From the IMG/VR virus record IMGVR_UViG_3300046804_001501, positions 1 to 23,289 of that record: a DNA stretch of 23,289 nt; one strand, written 5' to 3'. The notes beneath the pieces were generated by a model. That model did no database searches and was not told where the DNA came from. It was given only the letters and a program-made list of their open reading frames with translations. This DNA comes from a virus. A program made the position numbers and the translations under genes. Of this stretch, positions 14,320-21,278 are shown piece after piece. Each line of letters starts with the position of its first letter. Position 1 is the stretch's first letter.

Positions 14320-14478
14320 TTATCCTTCTGTAAGAAACTGTTGCTTTGTTTGTTCATTCAACATTTTATGCTGTTCTTCCAGATATTTTTTGTATTGTTC
14401 GTTTGTCATATTATGCAAACCAACGCACAATCCATCTGGGCTTCTTCCGCATCTACATGGTTGTTGATCACTTACCAT
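14320..14478 (-). CDS. 52-residue CDGSH-like small protein
   Basis: ATG 14478-14476 follows GGAG by 8 nt. The product begins MVSDQQPCRCGRSPDGLCVG and continues LHNMTNEQYKKYLEE with a charged helical tail. C8-x-C10-x8-C19-x3-H23 resembles the 2Fe-2S ligand set of CDGSH proteins (C-x-C-x8-C-D-G-[ST]-H), with one residue fewer between the second and third cysteines and VGL in place of DGS. It could bind Fe-S or zinc. It is coupled to the 31-aa peptide and lies 36 nt after ahpD, so it may act with the peroxide-defence genes. Confidence 0.75.
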   Translation of the reverse strand: MVSDQQPCRCGRSPDGLCVGLHNMTNEQYKKYLEEQHKMLNEQTKQQFLTEG

Positions 14479-14514
14479 ATTATACTCCAATTAGAAACAA
14501 AAAGGTAGTATTAT

Positions 14515-15027
14515 TTAGCCATTCAAGACTTTACAAACGCTATTCATAACAGCAGCAATACGACCAATGTCGCGAAGTTGTTCTATAGTATAGTCCATCT
14601 TCTTCAGATTATCATAATGCGCCTTCACACAAAAGTGGCATTTGCCTACGATTGAGGCTGCGAGAGAATATGCTTCAAAATTTGCTTTTGAAGTGCCACC
14701 ATGATTCATAATTGCATTCATACGCAATCCAGCAGGCAATCCTTTGAGTGCAGAATCATCTGCCATTTCGACATATGGATACCAAACATTGTTTTGTGCC
14801 ATGATACAGGCTGCTGTCATTGCAGCATCGCATTCCTTGCGATCATCAAAGCCGCTGTCAATCACAGTCACGACTTTGCCATTGCCAGTTGCGTGTGCTG
14901 CGGCAAGAGCGCATCCTTGCGCAACGACAGGATCTAGAGTACTGCGCAGAAGCACAGCATCTAGATTCAATCGCGTATCCTTCGCATAATCAGGGATTAC
15001 TGATTTGAGTGATTCAATCCAACTCAT
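14515..15027 (-). CDS. ahpD: AhpD-like alkylhydroperoxidase
   Basis: The 170-residue all-helical protein contains the AhpD active-site segment GKCHFCVKAHYDNLKK, with C130-x-x-C133 and H137, followed by DIGRIAAVMNSV. AhpD reduces peroxides weakly and passes electrons to AhpC. Its ATG overlaps the ahpC stop (TAATG), so the two are made together. The length is normal for AhpD (about 175). Confidence 0.9.
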   Translation of the reverse strand: MSWIESLKSVIPDYAKDTRLNLDAVLLRSTLDPVVAQGCALAAAHATGNGKVVTVIDSGFDDRKECDAAMTAACIMAQNNVWYPYVEMADDSALKGLPAGLRMNAIMNHGGTSKANFEAYSLAASIVGKCHFCVKAHYDNLKKMDYTIEQLRDIGRIAAVMNSVCKVLNG

Positions 15028-15596
15028 TAGAGTGTTGCCCCACCGATCTGACGATTACATGCGCAGAGTTCGCCAGTTTGCAGTGCATCAAGAACACGAA
15101 GTGTCTCATCAGCATTACGACCGACGTTTAGATTGTTGACCGTAACATGCTGAATCACATTATCCGGATCAACAATAAAGGTTGCGCGAAGAGCAGCACC
15201 AGCTGGATTATAGAACGCACCAAGTTGGTCGATGAGACTTCGATCATCGCTGCTGTAGTCATAGGAATCATTGCGGTGAGTGTCAGCAAAGAACCATGAG
15301 GTGGTTGCCTTCAATCCTTCGTGAGCATTTTTCCATGCCAACTTACAGAACTCATTATCTGTGCTGCCAATCAAAAGAACTGCGTCGCGATCAGCGAAAT
15401 CCTTGTTCAACTTATCATAGGCAATAATTTCTGTTGGGCAAACAAAGGTAAAGTCTTTTGGATAATAGACAATCACTTTCCACTTGCCAATAAAACTGTT
15501 TTCTGTAATATTCTCGAAAGCATTATCAGGTGTCAATGCACCTGGCTTCACACCAGTAACTATGAATTTATCTAATAAATATCCAACTGTTTTCAT
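15027..15596 (-). CDS. ahpC: Peroxiredoxin AhpC (2-Cys)
   Basis: The 189-residue product has the peroxidatic motif FTFVCPTEI (Cys53), the WKVIVYYPKDFT strand, STDNEFCKLAW, a RATFIVDPDNVIQHV segment and a C-terminal ELCACNRQIGG with Cys178/Cys180 as resolving candidates. It reduces H2O2 and organic peroxides. I choose the ATG at 15596 because AGGAGTG lies 9 nt upstream; a start 48 nt further up has no such site. It is the first gene behind the promoter at 15630-15658 and shares a transcript with ahpD. Confidence 0.95.
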   Translation of the reverse strand: MKTVGYLLDKFIVTGVKPGALTPDNAFENITENSFIGKWKVIVYYPKDFTFVCPTEIIAYDKLNKDFADRDAVLLIGSTDNEFCKLAWKNAHEGLKATTSWFFADTHRNDSYDYSSDDRSLIDQLGAFYNPAGAALRATFIVDPDNVIQHVTVNNLNVGRNADETLRVLDALQTGELCACNRQIGGATL

Positions 15597-15629
15597 TTCA
15601 AACACTCCTGTGTAAAAGATATAGACATG

Positions 15630-15658
15630 ATTATATATGGGCAAAACTCCAAAATCAA
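15630..15658 (-). promoter_or_regulatory. Sigma-70-type promoter of the ahpC operon
   Basis: TTGATT (15658-15653), a 17-nt spacer and TATAAT (15635-15630) on the minus strand, about 34 nt before the ahpC ATG. The -10 is a perfect consensus match. Confidence 0.75.
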
Positions 15659-15667
15659 GGAGTTTGC
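15641..15667. promoter_or_regulatory. Inverted repeat over the ahpC -35/spacer, candidate operator
   Basis: GCAAAACTCC (15641-15650) and GGAGTTTGC (15659-15667) are inverted arms, differing by one A, centred on the -35 hexamer. The placement suits a repressor or activator dyad; a weak terminator for the upstream gene is the alternative. Confidence 0.45.
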
Positions 15668-15675
15668 TCCATTAA

Positions 15676-15706
15676 TTGATTAAATTGTTGCGATAGGTTT
15701 AATCAA
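15676..15706 (-). terminator. AT-rich 9-bp stem-loop at the end of the glycine-zipper gene
   Basis: TTGATTAAA (15676-15684) and TTTAATCAA (15698-15706) pair perfectly around a 13-nt loop overlapping the stop codon. It lacks a U-tract and GC pairs, so it is a weak terminator or mRNA-stabilising stem at best. Confidence 0.4.
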
Positions 15707-16134
15707 TGACGACCATATAAGCCATCTTCATATGCTTGGTTTTGAATTTCAAGCATAAGCATATTCTGACGTTTCACACAACCCTCAACCCAAGCACGTG
15801 CTGCATCTGGATAGTCAACATATTCAATTGGAATATTACGTTCGCAATAACGAATGATTCGTTGCTTTTTAAAATAAGGATTGGTCCGATATTTCGTGCT
15901 GCGAGAAGATTCATTTCGATAATCGCGATTCTCGGCAGCATCGCGTGCCATTTCTGCGCCAAGCAGTCCACCAATGACAGTGGCAATCTTCTTACCGTCT
16001 CCCTGTCCGATGGTCGAACCAAGTGCGGCTCCAGCAGCGGCACCCAATAATACGTCGGTATCGCTGGCGTTCTGAGCCATGGCATTTGCTGAGCCAAGAA
16101 GGAGGATTGCAGTGATAACAGCTGTACATTTCAT
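15703..16134 (-). CDS. Secreted glycine-zipper envelope protein (Rick_17kDa/PF05433-like)
   Basis: A 143-residue protein with a clear signal peptide: MKCTAVITAILLLGSANAMA, with cleavage likely before QNA. Residues 28-60 are a glycine zipper (LLGAAAGAALGSTIGQGDGK, then IATVIGGLLGAEMARD) typical of the 17-kDa surface antigen and related outer-membrane proteins. The C-terminal half has two cysteines (C95 and C118 region) in RYCERNIP and WVEGCVKR. I choose the ATG at 16134 because it opens the signal peptide and follows GGAGAG, 1 nt after the nuclease stop. In a phage, a protein sent to the host envelope could act in superinfection exclusion or envelope stress; this is inference. Confidence 0.8.
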   Translation of the reverse strand: MKCTAVITAILLLGSANAMAQNASDTDVLLGAAAGAALGSTIGQGDGKKIATVIGGLLGAEMARDAAENRDYRNESSRSTKYRTNPYFKKQRIIRYCERNIPIEYVDYPDAARAWVEGCVKRQNMLMLEIQNQAYEDGLYGRH

Positions 16135-16135
16135 T

Positions 16136-16822
16136 TTACTCTCCAAGTAAATTGGTATGCTTGTCAAAGTATGCATCGATATAAGTTTGCAGTTGACTCT
16201 TGTAATTATTTAGGTCATCACCTTCAACCTTAAGAGTTTGACAAAAGTTAGCAGTGTCAACGCCAATGAGAATAATGACTTGGTTAATCGGAATATTTGT
16301 CAATTCTGTAAACATCGTTGCATAGGCGGCACCTTGCATAAAATAGTTTCCGATGTTTTCTTTTTTCTTTAAACGAACAGAAGTCTTAAAGTCGATGACT
16401 GAAAGAACACCATTATGTTCGGCAATGCAGTCAACAGTTCCAGCAAGTCTAAGTTTATGGGAATAGAGTTTATCTTCGAGACAGTGAATATTGTCCACTT
16501 TGCCATCAATCTCTTGCTTCATGCGAACGAAGAGAGACCTGACATTTGGCATCATCTCGAGAGAAGAGATGTCTTCGTTCTTAAGATAGAGTTCAAGTGC
16601 TTTATGAACACCAGTGCCGCGAGTAGTGGCTTTGCGAGAAATCTCGTTGGCTTTTTCCTCACCAACCTTTTTGCGCCATTCTAAAATTGCTTCTTTGCCA
16701 TAATCAGCAAGAACTGTTGTGACAGAAGGATACTTATCGCCATTCGGCGTGACGTATACTCTTGTTCCATCCAAGTTTTCTTGGAGTAGTTGGGGGAACT
16801 GGTGAGAGATATGATTAAACAT
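16136..16822 (-). CDS. PD-(D/E)XK exonuclease, MGME1/RecB-like
   Basis: A 228-residue protein with the RecB-type nuclease layout: YPSVTTVL near the start, RGTGVHKALELYL (His73), E117 in CLEDKLYS, GTVDCIAE (Asp131), then IDFKTS with D144-x-K146 and a Q-x-x-x-Y helix (MQGAAYATMF). This order is seen in MGME1-like ssDNA exonucleases common in environmental T4-like phages. It likely degrades or processes ssDNA in recombination or host DNA breakdown. It has its own sigma-70-type promoter and an AGGA site upstream of the ATG. Confidence 0.85.
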   Translation of the reverse strand: MFNHISHQFPQLLQENLDGTRVYVTPNGDKYPSVTTVLADYGKEAILEWRKKVGEEKANEISRKATTRGTGVHKALELYLKNEDISSLEMMPNVRSLFVRMKQEIDGKVDNIHCLEDKLYSHKLRLAGTVDCIAEHNGVLSVIDFKTSVRLKKKENIGNYFMQGAAYATMFTELTNIPINQVIILIGVDTANFCQTLKVEGDDLNNYKSQLQTYIDAYFDKHTNLLGE

Positions 16823-16856
16823 TACAAAAGTATCCTTATCATGGTCGACATAGTCT

Positions 16857-16885
16857 ATTCTACTATATTAGCAAGCAATTGTCAA
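16857..16885 (-). promoter_or_regulatory. Strong sigma-70-type promoter for the nuclease gene
   Basis: TTGACA (16885-16880), 17-nt spacer, TAGAAT (16862-16857) on the minus strand. The -35 is perfect and overlaps the phoH stop codon; the nuclease ATG lies 35 nt downstream. Confidence 0.82.
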
Positions 16886-17631
16886 GTATTTTGTTCTTGC
16901 TCATATTTTTCTACTGCAACCAAGAAGTCTTTAACAAGAGAAGAGCGAACAATATCGTCTGTTGTAAACTCGATATTGGTAAACGATGGCATACTCTTGG
17001 CAATTTCATGAAACTTGCGCATACCAGATTTATCACCAGCCTTACGATATAGGTCTGTCTGTTTGTAATCGCCACAGAAGATAATCTTGGAACGATAACC
17101 AACTCTTGTCATAATTGTCGACAATTCTTCGAATGTCATGTTCTGGCATTCGTCTACGATGATAATCGAATCATCGAAACTCATACCACGAATGAAACTT
17201 GTAGATATAAACTCAATACGACCACATTCTTTGAGAGCCTCATAAGCATCACGGCGACCAAATAACGTATGACAAATTTGCATATAAGGTTGTTCATACA
17301 AACTCATTTTTTCTTCAACAGATCCAGGAGTGAATCCAAGATCACGAGATTGTACGGCGGAGCGAACAATGATTACATGGTGGAATGATGATGTTTTATC
17401 CAGGACTTCTTCTATTGCCTTGTAAACTGCAATAAATGATTTGCCAGTACCAGCCGAACCACAGAGCATAGTAAAATAGTCACCACGTTTGTAGGCTTCA
17501 AAGAACAAAGCCTGATTAGAAGTTAATGGCTCAAATGCTTTTAACTCAGCTGCTTTGATTCTTGCTGGTTTTTTTTCAGCTGGTTGTTCAGACACTTGAA
17601 TAAATGTGTTACCGTTTTTCTTTTTAGACAC
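16882..17631 (-). CDS. phoH: PhoH-like ATPase
   Basis: A 249-residue P-loop NTPase: Walker A GSAGTGKS at 58-65, IIIVRSAVQSRDLGFTPGS, Walker B IIIVDECQN at 156-164, and GDYKQTDL as the sensor motif. This is the PhoH family found in many marine phages; the exact role in phage is unknown (RNA-linked ATPase). The start is GTG (17631-17629) preceded by AAGGA, which overlaps the stop of the upstream gene. The N-terminal 35 residues are a Lys-rich leader. Confidence 0.92.
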   Translation of the reverse strand: MSKKKNGNTFIQVSEQPAEKKPARIKAAELKAFEPLTSNQALFFEAYKRGDYFTMLCGSAGTGKSFIAVYKAIEEVLDKTSSFHHVIIVRSAVQSRDLGFTPGSVEEKMSLYEQPYMQICHTLFGRRDAYEALKECGRIEFISTSFIRGMSFDDSIIIVDECQNMTFEELSTIMTRVGYRSKIIFCGDYKQTDLYRKAGDKSGMRKFHEIAKSMPSFTNIEFTTDDIVRSSLVKDFLVAVEKYEQEQNT

Positions 17632-17640
17632 AGTAAATCC

Positions 17641-17946
17641 TTATGCTAGATTATGTTTCTTCAATACTTGATCCGTTTTAACACGCTTTGTACTTTTCTT
17701 AAGAACTTTATCAGCCAATGGACTACGAGGATTTTGTTCAGCAATTTTATGCATGACTTCTTTCCAAGTGTTGTCTGTTTTCTTTCCAGCCATATCACCA
17801 GTTCCAGAATAACTGAATAATGGGGCTTCGCTATAATATCTTTCTAAATGTGGATTGTCTGCCTTAAATTTGTCATAGGCAGAAATAGGCATTGAATGCT
17901 CTTCAAGTTGTTTTGTTTTTGTATTCACAAACTCATAAATTGGCAT
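17641..17946 (-). CDS. Conserved small phage protein with FmdB-like N-terminus but no zinc cysteines
   Basis: A 101-residue basic protein. It begins MPIYEFVNTKTKQLEEHSMP, the opening of FmdB zinc ribbons, but has no cysteine at all. The middle DNTWKEVMHKIAEQNPRSPL and a Lys-rich end are typical of a family that accompanies phoH in environmental T4-like phages. The function is unknown. The start lies 3 nt after the HAD gene stop. Confidence 0.75.
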   Translation of the reverse strand: MPIYEFVNTKTKQLEEHSMPISAYDKFKADNPHLERYYSEAPLFSYSGTGDMAGKKTDNTWKEVMHKIAEQNPRSPLADKVLKKSTKRVKTDQVLKKHNLA

Positions 17947-17949
17947 AAA

Positions 17950-18567
17950 TCACCCAGTATATCTTTTAGATTTTCCATCTGGTTTAACATGATGCGCATT
18001 AAATTTAATGTTTGGAAACTCATCATGCAATGTTAAGAATTGTTTTAAATTATCTTCGCTGTCATCGTGAAGACTCACGTGAGTATAATTTCCATTCTTT
18101 AATTGATCACGAATAATGTTTGTTTTCTTTTCAGCAACTGTGCCTTCACTCTTATCATTACCAGCCCTGTACACATGAATATTGTCAATGTCTACATTCT
18201 GTTTTCTGAATGCACCAAGAAAACGATCTTTATCGTCAAAGTCAGCACGTGCTGTATTGATAATAACTTTACCACCAGTGGCTTTTGTTTTTTCGTGGAG
18301 TCTACGCATTTTTTCTAACATGCGTTTATTTGGTTTTGACTCAGTATCGAATTTTTCTGCAGATCTAAACTCAGAAAAATCATAATTATGACCTTCTGGG
18401 AGTTTATGTGTGTTATATTCTGCATTAGACAGAGTCTGTACAAGTTTATTTCCCTTCATGACACGAACTTTGGCTGTGGTGTGGAACAATGTGTCGTCCA
18501 CATCAAAGACGTGGAGTCCTGGACTGTTCTCGGTTTGTTCTTGTATGAACGAAATAAAATCTAGCAT
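17950..18567 (-). CDS. HAD-superfamily phosphatase/RNA-repair-like protein
   Basis: A 205-residue protein. HVFDVDDTLF (Asp22, Asp24) is HAD motif I, IINTAR supplies motif II, and HDDSEDN near the end is motif IV. The N-terminal MLDFISFIQEQ helix is usual in the phage family of this type (often annotated as Swiss-army-knife RNA repair-like HAD). I place the start at 18567, right after the previous stop, because the conserved N-terminal helix begins there; an upstream ATG would run 59 residues into the preceding gene. Substrate unknown. Confidence 0.82.
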   Translation of the reverse strand: MLDFISFIQEQTENSPGLHVFDVDDTLFHTTAKVRVMKGNKLVQTLSNAEYNTHKLPEGHNYDFSEFRSAEKFDTESKPNKRMLEKMRRLHEKTKATGGKVIINTARADFDDKDRFLGAFRKQNVDIDNIHVYRAGNDKSEGTVAEKKTNIIRDQLKNGNYTHVSLHDDSEDNLKQFLTLHDEFPNIKFNAHHVKPDGKSKRYTG

Positions 18568-18571
18568 AGCA

Positions 18572-19120
18572 TTATTTATACCAGCTAGGAATCTCCCTAT
18601 TCGTCCAACGAGCAAAACTGCTCTTGTACAACTTGTAATAGTTACGATATGCAGCGACTGAATCGCCAGGAATCTTGGCGTCTGCAGGCATGGCTTGTGG
18701 CGGCTCAGAGAACAATCCAGTTCGTGGTATATTGTTTGGGGCAAAACTCAGACTCTGAATCACCAAACTGGTCTTGTGCTGTTTATCAGTCTTACCACCA
18801 TAGCGGTAACGATATTCTTGACAAAGTTCAGCCGCCAGATTCCAGAGCCACTGATAATGATCTAGCGAATCTCGCACCCAAACACCACTAGGGTGATTGA
18901 CATGCGATGCTTTGTATAGATTATACTCACGATAGTCATCCAGTTTCCATCGTTTGATGTTTCGACCATTCGCAGTCTTATCTAGATATTGAGTACCATC
19001 AAGAATCCTATGGGCAGTCGAAAGCAACTGAGCATACTCGATAATCATCTTGACAACATGTTTATCACAATGATACTGTGCTGCAGTTTTCGCGTCTTTG
19101 TCAAGATAAAAAATGTTCAT
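18572..19120 (-). CDS. Conserved phage protein with MNIFYLD-DKHVVKM signature, function unknown
   Basis: A 182-residue protein. MNIFYLDKDAKTAAQYHCDK, HVVKMIIEYAQLLSTAHRIL, HVNHPSGVWVRDSLDHYQWL and a GDSVAAYRNYYKLYK end are a highly conserved set that I recognise from many myoviruses. Conserved Cys18, His17, Lys20 and His21 suggest an enzyme or metal site. Some databases link it to pyrimidine-dimer glycosylase, which I cannot confirm. The start overlaps the previous stop (TAATG). Confidence 0.8.
   Translation of the reverse strand: MNIFYLDKDAKTAAQYHCDKHVVKMIIEYAQLLSTAHRILDGTQYLDKTANGRNIKRWKLDDYREYNLYKASHVNHPSGVWVRDSLDHYQWLWNLAAELCQEYRYRYGGKTDKQHKTSLVIQSLSFAPNNIPRTGLFSEPPQAMPADAKIPGDSVAAYRNYYKLYKSSFARWTNREIPSWYK
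18573..18580 (-). promoter_or_regulatory. TATAAATA late-promoter match before the HAD gene
   Basis: An exact T4 late -10 element on the minus strand, 5 nt before the HAD ATG and overlapping the previous stop. As at 6361, initiation would fall on the start codon. It may be chance in coding AT-rich DNA. Confidence 0.4.
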
Positions 19121-19359
19121 TAGTTCAAAGTCCGATCAATTTCATCACCAAACTTCTGAATCTTGTCGCGACTGTCTGAAACAAAGTTCATCATTTGTTC
19201 ATAATCTTCTGGACTCAGCGTTGTTTTATATAACCGCAATGCTGTAGTCATCATTACTGCAGCAACAGCCAATGGTGGCATTTTTTCGCTCAGATGTTTG
19301 CCCATGTACAAATAGAGATCATCATACAATTTGAGCATTTGTTTTTCATCCTGATTCAT
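19120..19359 (-). CDS. Small helical phage protein, function unknown
   Basis: A 79-residue protein, mostly helical, with LAVAAVMMTTALRLYKTTLS followed by PEDYEQMMNFVSDSRDKIQ. The second half (DYE-M---ISDSRDK-) is a pattern seen in small conserved proteins of cyanophage-type myoviruses. It is linked to both neighbours by TAATG overlaps, so it is made with the DUF262-HNH protein. Confidence 0.7.
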   Translation of the reverse strand: MNQDEKQMLKLYDDLYLYMGKHLSEKMPPLAVAAVMMTTALRLYKTTLSPEDYEQMMNFVSDSRDKIQKFGDEIDRTLN

Positions 19360-20702
19360 TACTTTTTCTCCGAACGTAACTTAAGAATCATACGATACTC
19401 ATCAAGAGTCGTCGTACCCATGTCGCGGTTATGAGTCTTACGAATCACAGCACCGTCCATCAACTCACCGCCCTGAGCCCAAGCAGTATCGTGACCCCAC
19501 ACAGAGTCTTCAAGACGCAGCGGCTCACCATCAATAGCACACTTGAACCCCTGAATCGCTAGTTTCTGCTCACGCTCAGAAGTCGTCAGGCTTCGCTTAC
19601 TGTCGCGAAAGATCACGCCACAGTCATCGCCCATTTCTCCAAGAAGAAGTTTAGCGCATTCTTTCTGAAGATCGCTGCTAGAAAAGTTAGTAATATTCTT
19701 GCGAACAAACTCTTTAATTAGATAAATCTCACCACCATACTTGATTGTCTTGTTATTGTATGTGGTGTCAGCATTACCAGTAAGCAACGAATATCCAGTC
19801 AAGAAAGACTCATAGAACTTCTTGTAGTCATCGATCTTGAAGTTCTTGTTTTTCTCATAGAAAGCAAACCAAACCAATTGAAGTGCAGCGAACACATCGG
19901 TGTTCAGTTTATATGGCTTTCGCTCATATGCGATTCTCGTAATATCATCAAGAAAACGCTCAACATTTTTCAGCACAGTTTTGGTTGCGATGATATTTCC
20001 ATTGTACTCTTGATCAACAGCATCGTAGAATGTTGGAATACCAGCACCAACATTACCACCACCGTGCGATTTAATCAGCGCAAGGAACACATATTCGTCC
20101 CACTTGCGGCGATGATTTGGTGCCATGTCGAAGAACTTCGATTTTTCGACGCCATGTTTGTCAAATGCAGTTTCAAACAACTCATGCGCTTCGTTTTTGT
20201 ACTCAGGATAGTAACGAGTAAACGAACGAACAGCACGACAAAGCTCTGACTGGTCGTCACACATCAGCATCTCCATCGCATTTACTGGTGTGGTTTGATT
20301 CAGATTGCGGAACTTTTCAATGGCTTCTTGCGAAGTGCAAGTTGTGATATCAAGAGCAATTTGATAGTCTTCGAAGGAGATATTTAAATCCTTGAATTTC
20401 TTTTTGTTAACAGCAAATTTGTTTTGATAAAAGCCAACAACACCGCGAACTCGGTGGCCACCATCGATCACGAGATATTTAACACCAGGATATTTTTTTT
20501 GCATTTCCTCGTCTTCAGAGATATCGCGCAATGTTATCATGCCGATACCAACGCCAGACAATAAAGAATTGACGATTTCTTCGTTTTTAGTGTTGCCCTG
20601 AGAAGTGGGCGGTCGTTGTCCGATCGGATCCGGATTCAACTTTCCTGTAATCGCAAGATGCACAACTTCTTGCACAGTCATCTGTGTATATACAACTTTC
20701 AT
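19359..20702 (-). CDS. DUF262 (ParB/Srx-like) protein with C-terminal HNH-like nuclease domain
   Basis: A 447-residue protein. Residues 25-165 have DUF262 features: GQRPPTSQGNTKNEEIVNSL, GMITLRDI and YLVIDGGHR (78-84, the D-G-x-x-R nucleotide-binding motif), then FRNLNQTTPV. A helical middle section follows. Residues 385-445 form an HNH-like unit: FKCAIDGEPL, WGHDTAWAQGG with His404-Asp405, and KTHNRDMGT with His424-Asn425. DUF262 plus HNH is the architecture of GmrSD-like type IV restriction systems and relatives. In a T4-like phage it could cut host or competing-phage DNA. The start has GGAG upstream and two hairpins in the leader. Confidence 0.8.
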   Translation of the reverse strand: MKVVYTQMTVQEVVHLAITGKLNPDPIGQRPPTSQGNTKNEEIVNSLLSGVGIGMITLRDISEDEEMQKKYPGVKYLVIDGGHRVRGVVGFYQNKFAVNKKKFKDLNISFEDYQIALDITTCTSQEAIEKFRNLNQTTPVNAMEMLMCDDQSELCRAVRSFTRYYPEYKNEAHELFETAFDKHGVEKSKFFDMAPNHRRKWDEYVFLALIKSHGGGNVGAGIPTFYDAVDQEYNGNIIATKTVLKNVERFLDDITRIAYERKPYKLNTDVFAALQLVWFAFYEKNKNFKIDDYKKFYESFLTGYSLLTGNADTTYNNKTIKYGGEIYLIKEFVRKNITNFSSSDLQKECAKLLLGEMGDDCGVIFRDSKRSLTTSEREQKLAIQGFKCAIDGEPLRLEDSVWGHDTAWAQGGELMDGAVIRKTHNRDMGTTTLDEYRMILKLRSEKK

Positions 20703-20712
20703 ATTTTACTCC

Positions 20713-20752
20713 GTCACACATCGGTGACATGATTGCGTCTCACAACGGAGAC
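20713..20752 (-). promoter_or_regulatory. Two similar hairpins in the leader of the DUF262-HNH gene
   Basis: Minus strand: GTCTC-CGTTGT-GAGAC (20752-20737), then GTCAC-CGATGT-GTGAC (20728-20713). Both have 5-bp stems and 6-nt loops differing at one base; the second abuts the GGAG ribosome site. They look like paired protein-binding or translational control elements. Confidence 0.55.
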
Positions 20753-20783
20753 AAATAAAAAGAGGGGAGTGTTACCTCCCCTC
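20753..20783 (-). terminator. Rho-independent terminator after the wHTH gene
   Basis: Minus strand: GAGGGGAG, GTAACA loop, CTCCCCTC, then TTTTTATTT. The 8-bp stem is perfect and GC-rich. It separates the early small-gene block from the DUF262-HNH operon. Confidence 0.9.
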
Positions 20784-20798
20784 ACGCCAGACTTAATC

Positions 20799-21203
20799 TT
20801 ATTCGCGATAAGAATCAGCCAGACCCAACTCAGCCTTCAGCGACTCGAGTTCTGAGTCATTGATTTCCTCAACATCCAAAGTCGGAATGTCGGGATTATC
20901 TACTGCCTTCGCAGTCTTCGCAATCTTCGTCTTGGTCTTCAGAACAGCAATCTTTGCTGCCTTCGGAGCCTTCGTCTTGGCAACCTTCGTAGGGATCTTG
21001 ACCTTATCAGCATTTGTCAACTGATACGACAGAACCTTACGACCGTCACGCTCAGTCTTAACCTCACCACCGAAATCGTTTCTCAGTGCCGAGATAAGAC
21101 ACATAATGGAACCCTGCTTTACATTGAGAGTCTTGATCATCTTCTCAACAGGCACAGGCTTGCCATCTTTCATCAACGTGTAAAGAACTTCAACCTTTTT
21201 CAT
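20799..21203 (-). CDS. Winged-helix protein with basic Ala/Lys linker, putative DNA-binding protein
   Basis: A 134-residue protein. Residues 1-60 look like a winged helix: VEVLYTLMKDGKPVPVEKMI, VKQGSIMCLISALRNDFGGE, then a wing with VLSYQL. Residues 65-105 are Lys/Ala/Thr-rich like histone H1 tails, and the last 30 residues are acidic. It may be a phage transcription regulator or nucleoid-associated protein. The start at 21203 is chosen for GGAG upstream; an ATG 24 nt further up lacks a site. It has its own promoter and terminator. Confidence 0.72.
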   Translation of the reverse strand: MKKVEVLYTLMKDGKPVPVEKMIKTLNVKQGSIMCLISALRNDFGGEVKTERDGRKVLSYQLTNADKVKIPTKVAKTKAPKAAKIAVLKTKTKIAKTAKAVDNPDIPTLDVEEINDSELESLKAELGLADSYRE

Positions 21204-21239
21204 AATAACTCCATAACAAATTAACAACGGACACCAACA

Positions 21240-21268
21240 ATTATACTACCAACAATCGCAAAAGTAAA
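21240..21268 (-). promoter_or_regulatory. Sigma-70-type promoter for the wHTH gene
   Basis: TTTACT (21268-21263), 17-nt spacer, TATAAT (21245-21240) on the minus strand, 37 nt before the ATG. Confidence 0.68.
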
Positions 21269-21278
21269 GCCGCAAGAA

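Noticed and set aside
14261-14549. Two overlapping plus-strand frames of 67-68 codons
   Set aside because: They are antisense to the CDGSH-like and 31-aa genes, which have good ribosome sites; the composition is Cys/Ser-rich and implausible.
19878-20249. A 123-codon plus-strand frame
   Set aside because: It is antisense to the DUF262-HNH gene, without ribosome site or domain.
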